DNA of 64,000 nt from Sialis fuliginosa (taxonomy: Eukaryota > Arthropoda > Insecta > Megaloptera > Sialidae), in the NCBI GenBank assembly GCA_961205875.1, contig OY540821.1, positions 17,781,782 to 17,845,781 of the forward strand. Reading direction: 5' to 3'. Both the position numbers and the translations under genes were made by a program. Below the pieces are notes generated by a model. That model ran no database searches. It saw only the letters and a list, made by a program, of their open reading frames with translations, and had not been told where the DNA came from. Below are positions 49,274 through 61,961 of this stretch, in pieces; within the stretch, counting starts at the first letter, position 1; each line of letters opens with the position of its first letter.

Positions 49274-50598
49274 TTTCATTATTTATTTCTTTTAATTTAT
49301 CATGCACACATTTAAAATAAAAAACTAATTATTTGTTTAATTTTTTTTTAAATTTAACTTAGAGATTATTTAAAAAATTTATTATGCACTATTATAAAAG
49401 TAAACTGTTGTTTATATTATATTTATATTAGTTTCATTGTTTTATTTTATTTTTTAATTATCATGCACACATTTTAAAAACTAACTAATTATTAGTTTTG
49501 TTATTTGTTTCTTTAATTTTTTTTTGATTTATCGCATGCGCACATTAATTAATTTATTTATTTATTTATAAGCAGTTTGATACATCAAATAAATAATGTG
49601 TAACATTGTCACGTATAAGAAATTTACAAAATATTATAAAAGTAATTACATAAAATACATATTCAAATAGTCATGAACTGGAAAAATGAAATAAAAGCAG
49701 TTTTCTAGTAAAATATATTTAATGGACTTTAATGGAATTTTTTATAAGGTAGTGTTTTGATTTGCAAAGGAATGCAATTGTATGGTTTCAGAGATTGGTA
49801 CTCATGATTGAACTGAGTTTTACTCTTATGAAGAGATAAAACAATTTTGAAATTATTTTGTGATCTCTAAATTGTGCATGTGATATGATAAATTAATTAA
49901 AACAAAATACTAATTATTAGTTTCATTATTTGTTTGTTCAATTTTTTTTTAATTTAAGTTAATTATTTTTTTAAATTTATTATGCACTATTATAAAAGCA
50001 AACTTGTTTATATTATATTTATATTAGTTTCATTGTTTTATTTTATTTTTTAATTATCATGCTCACATTTAAAAAAACTAACTTATTATTAGTTTCGTTA
50101 TTTGTTTCTTTAATTTTTTTTTTGATTTATCGCATGCGCACATTAATTAAAACGTAATACTAATTATTAGTTTCATTATTTGTTTGTTCAATTTTTTTTT
50201 AATTTGTTATATGCACATTATAAAAATGCAAATAACTATTAAATAAATAAATTTTTGTTTATTTAAGTTGAATTAATTTTTTTTAATTTATCTAATGCAA
50301 TATATCATAAAAACAAAAAACTTAAATCAGCATTAAAATCAGTGCGCGAGCTGTATTCATGTGAGGCATGTTTGGATTTTGTCGTGTCTTCCGAGGTAAC
50401 AATTTTCTACCATTATTATTGACTATATATATATATGTCTGATCTTAACTTAAAAAACTAGAGCTAGCTGTAACTAGATTCGCATGAATATAGCTTGTTG
50501 ATTAAAATATACATAATATGTAATAAAATGTAATATAATGTAATTTTTTTGTACAATAAATATCATTTTTAAAAGTCAGTGTATCATTACAACTATAA
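49274..50598. repeat. 3' non-coding part of the transposon with about 600-bp direct repeats
   Basis: A block at about 49379-49553 ('tatgcactattataaaag', 'ttgttttattttatttttta', 'tttatcgcatgcgcacatta') recurs at 49977-50150. Further short copies of 'aatactaattattagtttca' lie at about 49908 and 50158. Otherwise AT-rich, with no ORF. Confidence 0.8.
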
Positions 50599-51485
50599 TC
50601 CTTAATATATATAAAGCTCAACGTCTCTCTGTCTGTCTGTCTGTCTGTCTGTCTGTCCGTTAGTTACCTTATCACTCGAGAACCACTTATCCGATTTACG
50701 AGTTTTTTTTTTAATTCATAGGTACGTTCTCTGGCCAGGTTATAGGCTATATTTTTTTACGTTAGGTAACATAACAACAAAGCAGTGACGATAATAGTAA
50801 ATCAAGTCGGAAAAAATTTTGCCGTCGGCGCGCTGTTTTGTAATACGCTGCCTAAACCGTTCAATATAGAACAAAATAATGTATTAAAGAATTGTGTAGA
50901 ATCAAAAGTTCTACAATTAAGTCAGCGACACGATATGTCTAACTTTTATATTTAAGCCACAATGACTGCTTTTATGTTACAAAGAAAACATAAAATATTT
51001 GGGTTTTGTTTACATGGACTTATGACCTGCAAAACATTAATCCTTATCGAAATAAATGATTTCATCGTCATAAGTACTTAATGTAGATATAGTTTGCCAT
51101 TTACAGCATCCAATTTGGTCGTATAGTTTAGAAAATATCTTAAAATATATTTATAAAGATAATATCTTAAATGTATGGTGTCGTGCCGCATCGAAGCGAG
51201 TACATCAGACTGGATTCGCGTACGCTCGGTAGATATTCGGAGTCCCTCGGCTGATCGTTTGTGTTTATTTTGTTTTCAATAATTAACATTTAAATTTAAA
51301 CAGAACACAAATTATTTGTACTTTTTTCTTCTGATTCGTTTTTGTTAGGTAATTTAGGTATTGATAAATTATTATTACAATAATAACTAATCGTGTTTGT
51401 ACTTAATTAATTAAACTATATTTTTCAAAAATCCTAAACAATAATTCCGTAGTCTACGCGAGGGAAGCCGCGTGGGTCCAGCTAG
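50599..51485 (+). mobile_element. Non-autonomous Helitron, copy 2, nested in the CACTA-like element
   Basis: A|TC at 50598/50599 and CTAG|T at 51485/51486, with 3' hairpin 'acgcgagggaagccgcgtgg'. Highly similar throughout to 15666-16566, differing in (CTGT)n length and scattered bases. It landed in the right subterminal region of the transposon. Confidence 0.85.
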
Positions 51486-51728
51486 TATCCTATATGTATA
51501 CATATTATAAAATAAGTAATATTGCAGAAATATCCATTAGTCATAATTATGCAATATATCATTAGCATGTCTCTGCAATATTGCAAAAATATGCTCAGGG
51601 GCGGACATTAGACCATTGATACAATATTTCAATAACATTGCAGCAACATTGGCAATCAAATTTCAATATTTAGAATCTCACAAAGTTATATTTTTGCAAT
51701 GTTTCAGAAATATTGGGTGCTGTGTGGG

Positions 51729-52165
51729 ATGTCTTTCAAAAGGACGTGATTATTATACTATTTTATGACAATCATCAAAAAGGAATGTCACAGATTTTAA
51801 TGAAATTTAAATATATTGCTTATATTACTCTACAGTAAATAATGTTTCAAAATATTCATATATATCGAGGGTTCGATTTAGAAAAAAGATTATTGCAAAT
51901 ATATACATTTAAAAATATCGATCTTGTCTATAAATTAATAACGAATTCAAAATTGCAGCAGTTTGCATTTCTATCCAATCCAATATATCTAAATCAATAA
52001 ATTTTGTCATCGTATAGTTCGGAAAAAAATTCTATGAACTAAAAGAACTAGAAGAACGAACTAGTTCATTAAAGATTACTGAACTATAGGGAGCGCTCTC
52101 TGTCATGAACTAAAATGCCCAACTCTAATTATAATTTACGCCAGTCACAGAACGTCATATATTCA
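51729..52165. other. Spacer between transposon and minisatellite
   Basis: The right flank of the transposon (51729-51770) matches 53335-53375. A 'gaactagttc'-containing piece near 52050-52110 has an inverted counterpart near 53095-53190, hinting at another decayed element around the minisatellite. No gene. Confidence 0.45.
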
Positions 52166-52480
52166 TCAGAACCATGTAGAGAAAACCTTATACCAGGCAC
52201 ACATCTTATATTCATCAGAACCTGTAGAGAAAACCTTATACCAGGCACATATCATATATTCATCAGAACCTGTAGAGAAAACCTTATACCAGGCACACAT
52301 CATATATTCATCAGAACCATGTAGAGAAAACCTTATACCAGGCACATATCATATATTCAACAGAACCTGTAGAGAAAACCTTATACCAGGCACACATCAT
52401 TAATTCATCAGAACCATGTAGAGAAAACCTTATACCAGGCACATATCATATATTCATCAGAACCTGTAGAGAAAACAGCC
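52166..52480. repeat. 48-49-bp minisatellite, about 6.5 copies
   Basis: The unit is marked by 'gtagagaaaaccttatacc' at 52175, 52223, 52272, 52321, 52369 and onward. It creates a short repeating frame (CRENLIPGTHHIFIRT) with no gene context. Confidence 0.9.
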
Positions 52481-53390
52481 GTTTCTAGAAATCGTTTTTT
52501 TGATCTCATCATCGACATACTGTTTATTTTTCTAATTGCAAATTATAAAATATAATGTTTAAAAATAAGTAACAGTTTGAACACTATACTCAGTTTTACA
52601 TATTAAAATAAATTAAACATGAATTAGTAGTATAGTTTGATCGTAAGTTAAAACACTCATATACGTGTTGGTGTTCGTTACAACTCGAGTTTTTCACATT
52701 TTACTAAAAAATCCCAGTAAATACAGTCGATTAGACATAATGTTATATCAAGAACAGATCAGTAGCGTAGATAGCTTTTTGCGATGGGTTAGGGGGGGGG
52801 GGGGGATATGACCAGGGCCACAACTAGAAGCTCAGGGGCCCCAAAATATGTAAAATTTAAAAAAATTATTATAATTTTGAACTGAATAACCTTTTTTTTT
52901 ATCATTTAATTATATAAACTGTAATTAGTTTACTCATTATTACTAAAAAAAGTCATTCTATTGAAAAACAACTGAATACCTTTTTTTCGATGGTATTACA
53001 ATACTTCCATTTATTTCAGAACATGGAAGTAAAAATCAAACGAATACACTCATACACAAAATGTAAGTACACAATTATAATTAGACTTGTGTAGTTCACG
53101 AACGAACTAGTTCAAAAGAGCGCTACCACACGAGAACTAGAGGAACTAGTTCGTATGCGCTCCGTTCTTTTAGTTCAATAGTTCCCGATACACTTCAAAT
53201 ACACTGTTCTAAAAATGAGATTGTACGATTTTTATGTTTAATAATTTATGTTTTCAATACTTTATTACTAATTTGGATTTATTTTACTAAAGATATATTA
53301 TATTAAATTTTTTTGGTTCACATGAATGCAATATGTCTTTCAAAAGGACGTGATTTTTATACTATTTTATGACAATCAACATAAATAATT
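52481..53390. other. AT-rich tract with G run and transposon empty site
   Basis: A G run at 52791-52806 is followed by 'ctcaggggcccc', similar to 12290-12320. The 'gaactagttc' motifs at 53100-53170 are in inverted relation to 52050-52110. The segment 53325-53375 is the unoccupied counterpart of the transposon insertion site. No gene. Confidence 0.5.
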
Positions 53391-54346
53391 TATATGCGGT
53401 CGAAGCCGCGGGCACGCACGCCCGTGTACGTACTGGCTAACACATATGCATGTACGGGCGTTATGACGTGCACGCCTTGACGGCGGCAGTGCGTGCATGG
53501 TCGGTCAGAGGCACGTCTGTCGTGCCCGGTAACACCCTCGGAAAGCACAAAACATACAACACCGAAAGACATATAAGAATTTACGTGCATATGCAGTATG
53601 TACATCGATGTTTGCTGTTTTGTATAGTCGACACATATATATATCAAAAATAAAGTATCAAACTAACAACATAAATCAACCTAACATTATTTGTGCAGAC
53701 AACATAAAATATTTATACGCGGTCGAAGCCGCGGTCTAATCAGAGGTAAAAAACGCGTAATCGAAGCCGCGGTCTAATCCGCTGTCAAAACCGCGCAATC
53801 GAAACCGCGGACGAAGCCGCGGACGAAGCCGCGGTCGAAGCCGCGGACACGCACGCCCGTGTACGTACTGGCTAACACAAATGCATGTACGGGCGTTGTG
53901 ACGTGCACGCCTTGACGGCGGCAGTGCTTGCATGGTCGGTCAGAGGTACTGTCTGTCGAAACCTCCGGTAACACCCTCAGAAAACACAAAGATATGACAA
54001 TAAATAACTTATATAGTAGTAAGTATAAATGAAAAAAACTAACAAAATTTAAAATAAAACAACATAATACACATTTGTTCAGATAACATAAATAATTTAT
54101 ACGCGGTCGAAGCCGCGGGCACGCACGCCCGTGTACGTACTGGCTAACACAAATGCATGTACGGGCGTTGTGACGTGCACGCCATGACGGCGGCAGTGCG
54201 TGCATGGTCGGTCAGAGACACGTCCGTCGCGCCCGGTAACACCCTCGGAAAGCACAAAACATTCAACACCGAAAGACATAAGAATTTACGTGCATATGCA
54301 GTATGTACATCGATGTTTGCTGTTTTGTATAGTCGACACATATATA

Positions 54347-56813
54347 CACTGCTTGTCACAATTAGTGGGACACTTTTTCAATGTTACTCAGTTTTGGTAA
54401 AAATTATCATATTAATATGAAAATTCATAAAAATCATTAGTGTGGTGTTGTTTCAAAGCCCAAAGAGTAAAAACTTTGTGCGTACAACTCTCGGAGGGGT
54501 GAAAAATGGAAAGGAACAATTTCAAGTATTGAAAAAAAAGTTTAAAAACTGTTTATTCCAAGATAATGATAAAATTCACATTAATTATTATACGTAGAAT
54601 TTATTTGAACCCTAAAGGTATAAATTATTTTTTTTAATCAATATTTAATTCTATTTACCACCTGTTATCATCCCCTAAATTTAGGTTATTAGAAATATAG
54701 GAAAACATGGAATAAATTTTAAAAATCTTCAAGGGTTGATAGAAATAATCACAATAAATATAAATTTACAATTTCAATAAAATCCAGTAATTTTTAACCA
54801 CTTTTCTACCCTTTAATATTCAACCCCCTGTGTATTACAATTAATTTGAACAACGTAGGTAAAGATAAATTTTTGAAACTTACAAAATAGGTAGTAAACT
54901 GTATATAAAACGGTATGGTATGTTAAAAAACACAAATAAATTATAAGGGTAGGCATCAACCTTTAAATACTAAACCGCCCCAAATAGTAGAGTAGAATAT
55001 TAAATTTAAGTGTGATTTTATAAGAAATCAATTAATGCTCTTATTAAAAGATTTTTGTGAAAATTTTGTGCACCACAATTCACCCCTACGGATGTAGCTA
55101 CCCTAAATTTAAAAAATATACACTTTTTTTAAAACATCGTATCTAAAAATTCAGTGGAATTTTTTTGTCATCCTTTCGTAATATAAAAGGCCGACATTTG
55201 ATCTTTCCACACCGGTAAAATTAAAACAATACACTATCAGGAACTACCCTTAAATTCTTATTTCTTAAAAATAAAATAAATTTTATTTCAATTAATATTG
55301 AAAATATAGGTATCTATGGAAATTAATGGACAATTTACGAGTTTTTCGTAAGTTTGGCTCAAATTAATTCAATCGTTTTGAGACGTTGAAATTTACTAAA
55401 TGTGTAGTGAACTGTGTATACAACAGAATTGTATGTTAAAAAACACAAATAAGTTATAAGGGTAGTCGTCAACCCTTAAAAACTAAATCACCCCAGATAA
55501 TAGGGTTGTAAATTGAATTCAATTGCGATTTTATGAAATATCAACTAAAGCTGTTATTTAACATTTTTTTTGAAAATTTTGTGCACCACAATTCATCCCT
55601 ACGGATATAGGTACCCTCAATTAAAAAAAATATACACATTTTTTTAAATATGGTATCTAGACAGTCTGTGGTATTTTTGTTTCAATCTTCCGTAATATAA
55701 AAGGCCGACATTTGTTCTTTCGTTATCGGTAAAATTAAAACAATCCATTATCAGAAACGTCTCAAAATGATTGAATTAATTTGAGCCAAACTTACGAAAA
55801 ACTCGTAAATTGTCCATTAATTTCCATAGATACCTATATTTTCAATATTAATTGAAATAAAATTTATTTTATTTTTAAGAAATAAGAATTTAAGGGTAGT
55901 TCCTGATAGTGTATTGTTTTAATTTTACCGGTGTGGAAAGATCAAATGTCGGCCTTTTATATTACGAAAGGATGACAAAAAAATTCCACTGAATTTTTAG
56001 ATACGATGTTTTAAAAAAAGTGTATATTTTTTAAATTTAGGGTAGCTACATCCGTAGGGGTGAATTGTGGTGCACAAAATTTTCACAAAAATCTTTTAAT
56101 AAGAGCATTAATTGATTTCTTATAAAATCACACTTAAATTTAATATTCTACCCTACTATTTGAAGCGGTTTAGTATTTAAGGGTTGATGCCTACCCTTAT
56201 AATTTATTTGTGTTTTTTAACATACCATACCGTTTTATATACAGTTTACTACCTATTTTGTAAGTTTCAAAAATTTATCTTTACCTACGTTGTTCAAATT
56301 AATTGTAATACACAGGGGGTTGAATATTAAAGGGTAGAAAAGTGGTTAAAAATTACTGGATTTTATTGAAATTGTAAATTTATATTTATTGTGATTATTT
56401 CTATCAACCCTTGAAGATTTTTAAAATTTATTCCATGTTTTCCTATATTTCTAATAACCTAAATTTAGGGGATGATAACAGGTGGTAAATAGAATTAAAT
56501 ATTGATTAAAAAAAATAATTTATACCTTTAGGGTTCAAATAAATTCTACGTATAATAATTAATGTGAATTTTATCATTATCTTGGAATAAACAGTTTTTA
56601 AACTTTTTTTTCAATACTTGAAATTGTTCCTTTCCATTTTTCACCCCTCCGAGAGTTGTACACCCACTATCGATGCACGCACAAAGTTTTTACTCTTTGG
56701 GCTTTGAAACAACACCACACTAATGATTTTTATGAATTTTCATATTAATATGATAATTTTTACCAAAACTGAGTAACATTGAAAAAGTGTCCCACTAATT
56801 GTGACAAGCAGTG
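54347..56813. mobile_element. 2.47-kb fold-back element with Tc1-like ends, inserted in the array
   Basis: Inverted ends CACTGCTTGTCACAATTAG, flanked by TA on both sides (54345-54346; 56814-56815). Removing it restores the usual satellite sequence 'cacatatatatatcaaaa'. The arms (about 54347-55384 and 55757-56813) are almost identical reverse complements over more than 1 kb. The 372-bp centre is a diverged direct copy of an arm segment (about 54875-55250). No coding capacity, so it is non-autonomous. Terminal sequence and TA target suggest the Tc1/mariner group. Confidence 0.9.
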
Positions 56814-59689
56814 TATATCAAAAAAAAGTATCAAACTAACAAAATAAATCAACCTAACATTATTAGTGCAGACAACATAAAATATTTATACGCGGTCGAA
56901 GCCGCGGTCTAATCAGAGGTAAAAAACGCGTAATCGAAGCCGCGGTCTAATCCGCTGTCAAAACCGCGCAATCGAAACCGCGGTCAAAGCCGCGGACGAA
57001 GCCGCGGGCACGCACGTCCGTGTACGTACTGGCTATCACAAATGCATGTACGGGCGTTATGACGTGCACGCCTTGACGGCGGCAGTGCGTGCATGGTCGG
57101 TCAGAGACACGTCCGTCGCGCCCGGTAACACCCTCGGAAAGCACAAAACATACAATACCGAAAGACATATAAGAATTTACGTGCATATGCAGTATGTACA
57201 TCGATGTTTGCTGTTTTGTATAGTCGACACATATATATATCAAAAAAAAGTATCAAACGAACAAAATAAATCAACCTAACATTATTTGTGCAGACAACAT
57301 AAAATATTTATACGCGGTCGAAGCCGCGGTCTAATCAGAGGTAAAAAACACGTAGTCGAAGCCGCGGTCGAAGCCGCGGTCTAATCCGCTGTCAAAACCG
57401 CGCAATCGAAACCGCGGTCGAAGCCGCGGACGAAGCCGCGGGCACGCACGGCCGTGTACGTACTGGCTATCACATATGCATGTACGGGCGTTATGACGTG
57501 CACGCCTTGACGGCGGCAGTGCTTGCATGGTCGGTCAGAGGTACTGTCTGTCGTAACCTCCGGTAACACCCTCAGAAAACACAAAGATATGACAATCAAT
57601 AACTTATATAGTAGTAGGTATAAATGAAAAAAACTAACAAAATTTAAAATAAAACAACATAATACACATTTGTTCAGACAACATAAATAATTTATACGCG
57701 GTCGAAGCCGCGGGCACGCACGCCTGTGTACGTACTGGCTAACACATATGCATGTACGGGCGTTGTGACGTGCACGCCATGACGGCGGCAGTGCGTGCAT
57801 GGTCGGTCAGAGGCACGTCTGACGTGCCCGGTAACACCCTCGGAAAGCACAAAACATACAACACCGAAAGACATAAGAATTTACGTGCATATGCAGTATG
57901 TACATCGATGTTTGCTGTTTTGTATAGTCGACACATATATATATCAAAAAAAAAGTATCAAACTAACAAAATAAATCAACCTAACATTATTTGTGCAGAC
58001 AACATAAAATTTTTATACGCGGTCGAAGCCGCGGTCTAATCAGAAGTAAAAAACGCGTAATCGAAGCCGCGGTCGAAGCCGCGGTCTAATCCGCTGTCAA
58101 AACCGCTCAATCGAAACCGCGGTCGAAGCCGCGTACGAAGCCGCGGGCACTCACGCCCGTGTACGTACTGGCTATCACATATGCATGTACCGGCGTTATG
58201 ACGTGCACGCCTTGACGGCGGCAGTGCGTGCATGGTCGGTCAGAGACACGTCCGTCGCGCCCGGTAACACCCTCGGAAAGCACAAAACATACAACACCGA
58301 AAGACATAAGAATTTACGTGCATATGCAGTATGTACATCGATGTTTGCTGTTTTGTATTGTCGACACATATATATATCAAAAAAAAGTATCAAACTAACA
58401 AAATAAATCAACCTAACATTATTTGTGCAGACAACATAAAATATTTATACGCGGTCGAAGCCGCGGTCTTATCAGAGATTAAAAACGCGTAATCGAAGCC
58501 GCGGTCGAAGCCGCGGTCTAATCCGCTGTCTAAACCGCGCAATCGAAACCGCGGTCGAAGCCGCGGACGAAGCCGCGGGCACGCACGCCTGTGTACGTAC
58601 TGGCTAACACAAATGCATGTACGGGCGTTGTGACGTGCACGCCTTGACGGCGGCAGTGCGTGCATGGTCGGTCAGAGGCACGTCTGACGTGCCCGGTAAC
58701 ACCCTCGGAAAGCACAAAACATACAACACCGAAAGACATAAGAATTTACGTGCATATGCAGTATGTACATCGATGTTTGCTGTTTTGTATAGTCGACACA
58801 TATATATAAAAAAAAAGTATCAAACTAACAAAATAAATCAACCTAACATTATTTGTGCAGACAACATAAAATATTTATACGCGGTCGAAGCCGCGGTCTT
58901 ATCAGAGATTAAAAACGCGTAATCGAAGCCGCGGTCGAAGCCGCGGTCTAATCCGCTGTCAAAACCGCTCAATCGAAACCGCGGTCGAAGCCGCGTACGA
59001 AGCCGCGGGCACTCACGCCCGTGTACGTACTGGCTATCACATATGCATGTACCGGCGTTATGACGTGCACGCCTTGACGGCGGCAGTGCGTGCATGGTCG
59101 GTCAGAGGCACGTCTGACGTGCCCGGTAACACCCTCGGAAAGCACAAAACATACAACACCGAAAGACATAAGAATTTACGTGCATATGCAGTATGTACAT
59201 CGATGTTTGCTGTTTTGTATAGTCGACACATATATATAAAAAAAAAGTATCAAACTAACAAAATAAATCAACCTAACATTATTTGTGCAGACAACATAAA
59301 ATATTTATACGCGGTCGAAGCCGCGGTCTAATCAGAGGTAAAAAACGCATAATCGAAGCCGCGGTCGAAGCCGCGGTCTAATCCGCTGTCAAAACCGCGC
59401 AATCGAAACCGCGGTCGAAGCCGCGGACGAAGCCGCGGGCACGCACGGCCGTGTACGTACTGGCTATCACATATGCATGTACGGGCGTTATGACGTGCAC
59501 GCCTTGACGGCGGCAGTGCTTGCATGGTCGGTCAGAGGTACTGTCTGTCGTAACCTCCGGGAGCACCCTCAGAAAACACAAAGATATGACAATAAATAAC
59601 TTATATAGTAGTAAGTATAAATGAAAAAAACTAACAAAATTTAAAATAAAACAACATAATACACATTTGTTCAGACAACATTAATAATT

Positions 59690-61961
59690 TATACGCGGTC
59701 GAAGCCGCGGGCACGCACGCCCGTGTACGTACTGGCTAACACAAATGCATGTACGGGCGTTGTGACGTGCACGCCATGACGGCGGCAGTGCGTGCATGGT
59801 CGGTCAGAGGCACGTCTGACGTGCCCGGTAACACCCTCGGAAAGCACAAAACATACAACACCGAAAGACATAAGAATTTACGTGCATATGCAGTATGTAC
59901 ATCGATGTTTGCTGTTTTGTATAGTCGACACATATATATATCAAAAAAAAGTATCAAACTAACAAAATAAATCAACCTAACATTATTAGTGCAGACAACA
60001 TAAAATATTTATACGCGGTCGAAGCCGCGGTCTAATCAGAGGTAAAAAACGCGTAATCGAAGCCGCGGTCGAAGCCGCGGTCTAATTCGCTGTCAAAACC
60101 GCGCAATCGAAACCGCGGTCGAAGCCGCGGACGAAGCCGCGGGCACGCACGCCTGTGTACGTACTGGCTAACACAAATGCATGTACGGGCGTTGTGACGT
60201 GCACGCCATGACGGCGGCAGTGCGTGCATGGTCGGTCAGAGGCACGTCTGACGTGCCCGGTAACACCCTCGGAAAGCACAAAACATACAACACCGAAAGA
60301 CATAAGAATTTACGTGCATATGCAGTATGTACATCGATGTTTGCTGTTTTGTATTGTCGACACATATATATATCAAAAAAAAGTATCAAACTAACAAAAT
60401 TAATCAACCTAACATTATTTGTGCAGACAACATAAAATATTTATACGCGGTCGAAGCCGCGGTCTTATCAGAGATTAAAAACGCGTAATCGAAGCCGCGG
60501 TCGAAGCCGCGGTCTAATCCGCTGTCTAAACCGCGCAATCGAAACCGCGGTCGAAGCCGCGGACGAAGCCGCGGGCACGCACGGCCGTGTACGTACTGGC
60601 TATCACATATGCATGTACGGGCGTTATGACGTGCACGCCTTGACGGCGGCAGTGCTTGCATGGTCGGTCAGAGGTACTGTCTGTCGTAACCTCCGGGAGC
60701 ACCCTCAGAAAACACAAAGATATGACAATAAATAACTTATATAGTAGTAAGTATAAATGAAAAAAACTAACAAAATTTAAAATAAAACAACATAATACAC
60801 ATTTGTTCAGACAACATTAATAATTTATACGCGGTCGAAGCCGCGGGCACGCACGCCCGTGTACGTACTGGCTAACACAAATGCATGTACGGGCGTTGTG
60901 ACGTGCACGCCATGACGGCGGCAGTGCGTGCATGGTCGGTCAGAGGCACGTCTGACGTGCCCGGTAACACCCTCGGAAAGCACAAAACATACAACACCGA
61001 AAGACATAAGAATTTACGTGCATATGCAGTATGTACATCGATGTTTGCTGTTTTGTATAGTCGACACATATATATATCAAAAAAAAGTATCAAACTAACA
61101 AAATAAATCAACCTAACATTATTAGTGCAGACAACATAAAATATTTATACGCGGTCGAAGCCGCGGTCTAATCAGAGGTAAAAAACGCGTAATCGAAGCC
61201 GCGGTCGAAGCCGCGGTCTAATTCGCTGTCAAAACCGCGCAATCGAAACCGCGGTCGAAGCCGCGGACGAAGCCGCGGGCACGCACGCCTGTGTACGTAC
61301 TGGCTAACACAAATGCATGTACGGGCGTTGTGACGTGCACGCCATGACGGCGGCAGTGCGTGCATGGTCGGTCAGAGGCACGTCTGACGTGCCCGGTAAC
61401 ACCCTCGGAAAGCACAAAACATACAACACCGAAAGACATAAGAATTTACGTGCATATGCAGTATGTACATCGATGTTTGCTGTTTTGTATTGTCGACACA
61501 TATATATATCAAAAAAAAGTATCAAACTAACAAAATTAATCAACCTAACATTATTTGTGCAGACAACATAAAATATTTATACGCGGTCGAAGCCGCGGTC
61601 TTATCAGAGATTAAAAACGCGTAATCGAAGCCGCGGTCGAAGCCGCGGTCTAATCCGCTGTCTAAACCGCGCAATCGAAACCGCGGTCGAAGCCGCGGAC
61701 GAAGCCGCGGGCACGCACGGCCGTGTACGTACTGGCTATCACATATGCATGTACGGGCGTTATGACGTGCACGCCTTGACGGCGGCAGTGCTTGCATGGT
61801 CGGTCAGAGGTACTGTCTGTCGTAACCTCCGGGAGCACCCTCAGAAAACACAAAGATATGACAATAAATAACTTATATAGTAGTAAGTATAAATGAAAAA
61901 AACTAACAAAATTTAAAATAAAACAACATAATACACATTTGTTCAGACAACATAAATAATT
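59690..61961. repeat. 1136-bp higher-order repeat, two adjacent near-identical copies
   Basis: 59690-60825 and 60826-61961 each consist of a 320-, a 432- and a 384-bp monomer in the same order. They share private variants (e.g. 'ctaattcgctgtc' at about 60083 and 61219; 'gtattgtcgac' in the 432-bp unit). Partial further periods extend left (59306) and right (61962, 62280). Confidence 0.9.

Larger units (their letters stand above)
43873..51728 (+). mobile_element. CACTA/EnSpm-like DNA transposon, apparently full length
   Basis: The ends are inverted: left CCCACACAGCACCCAATATT at 43873, right its exact complement ending at 51728. Both subterminal regions are studded with GCAATATT/AATATTGC-type motifs (43880-44015; 51520-51715), as in CACTA elements. 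The flanks are ATA on the left and ATG on the right. The sequence at 53325-53375 joins the two flanks without the element, supporting a 3-bp (ATG) or 2-bp (AT) target duplication. It encodes a TNP2-like transposase (45224-47368) and a DUF4806-like protein (47559-49273) on the same strand. A MITE (44141-44477) and a Helitron (50599-51485) are inserted, so about 6.6 kb is native. Confidence 0.8.
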
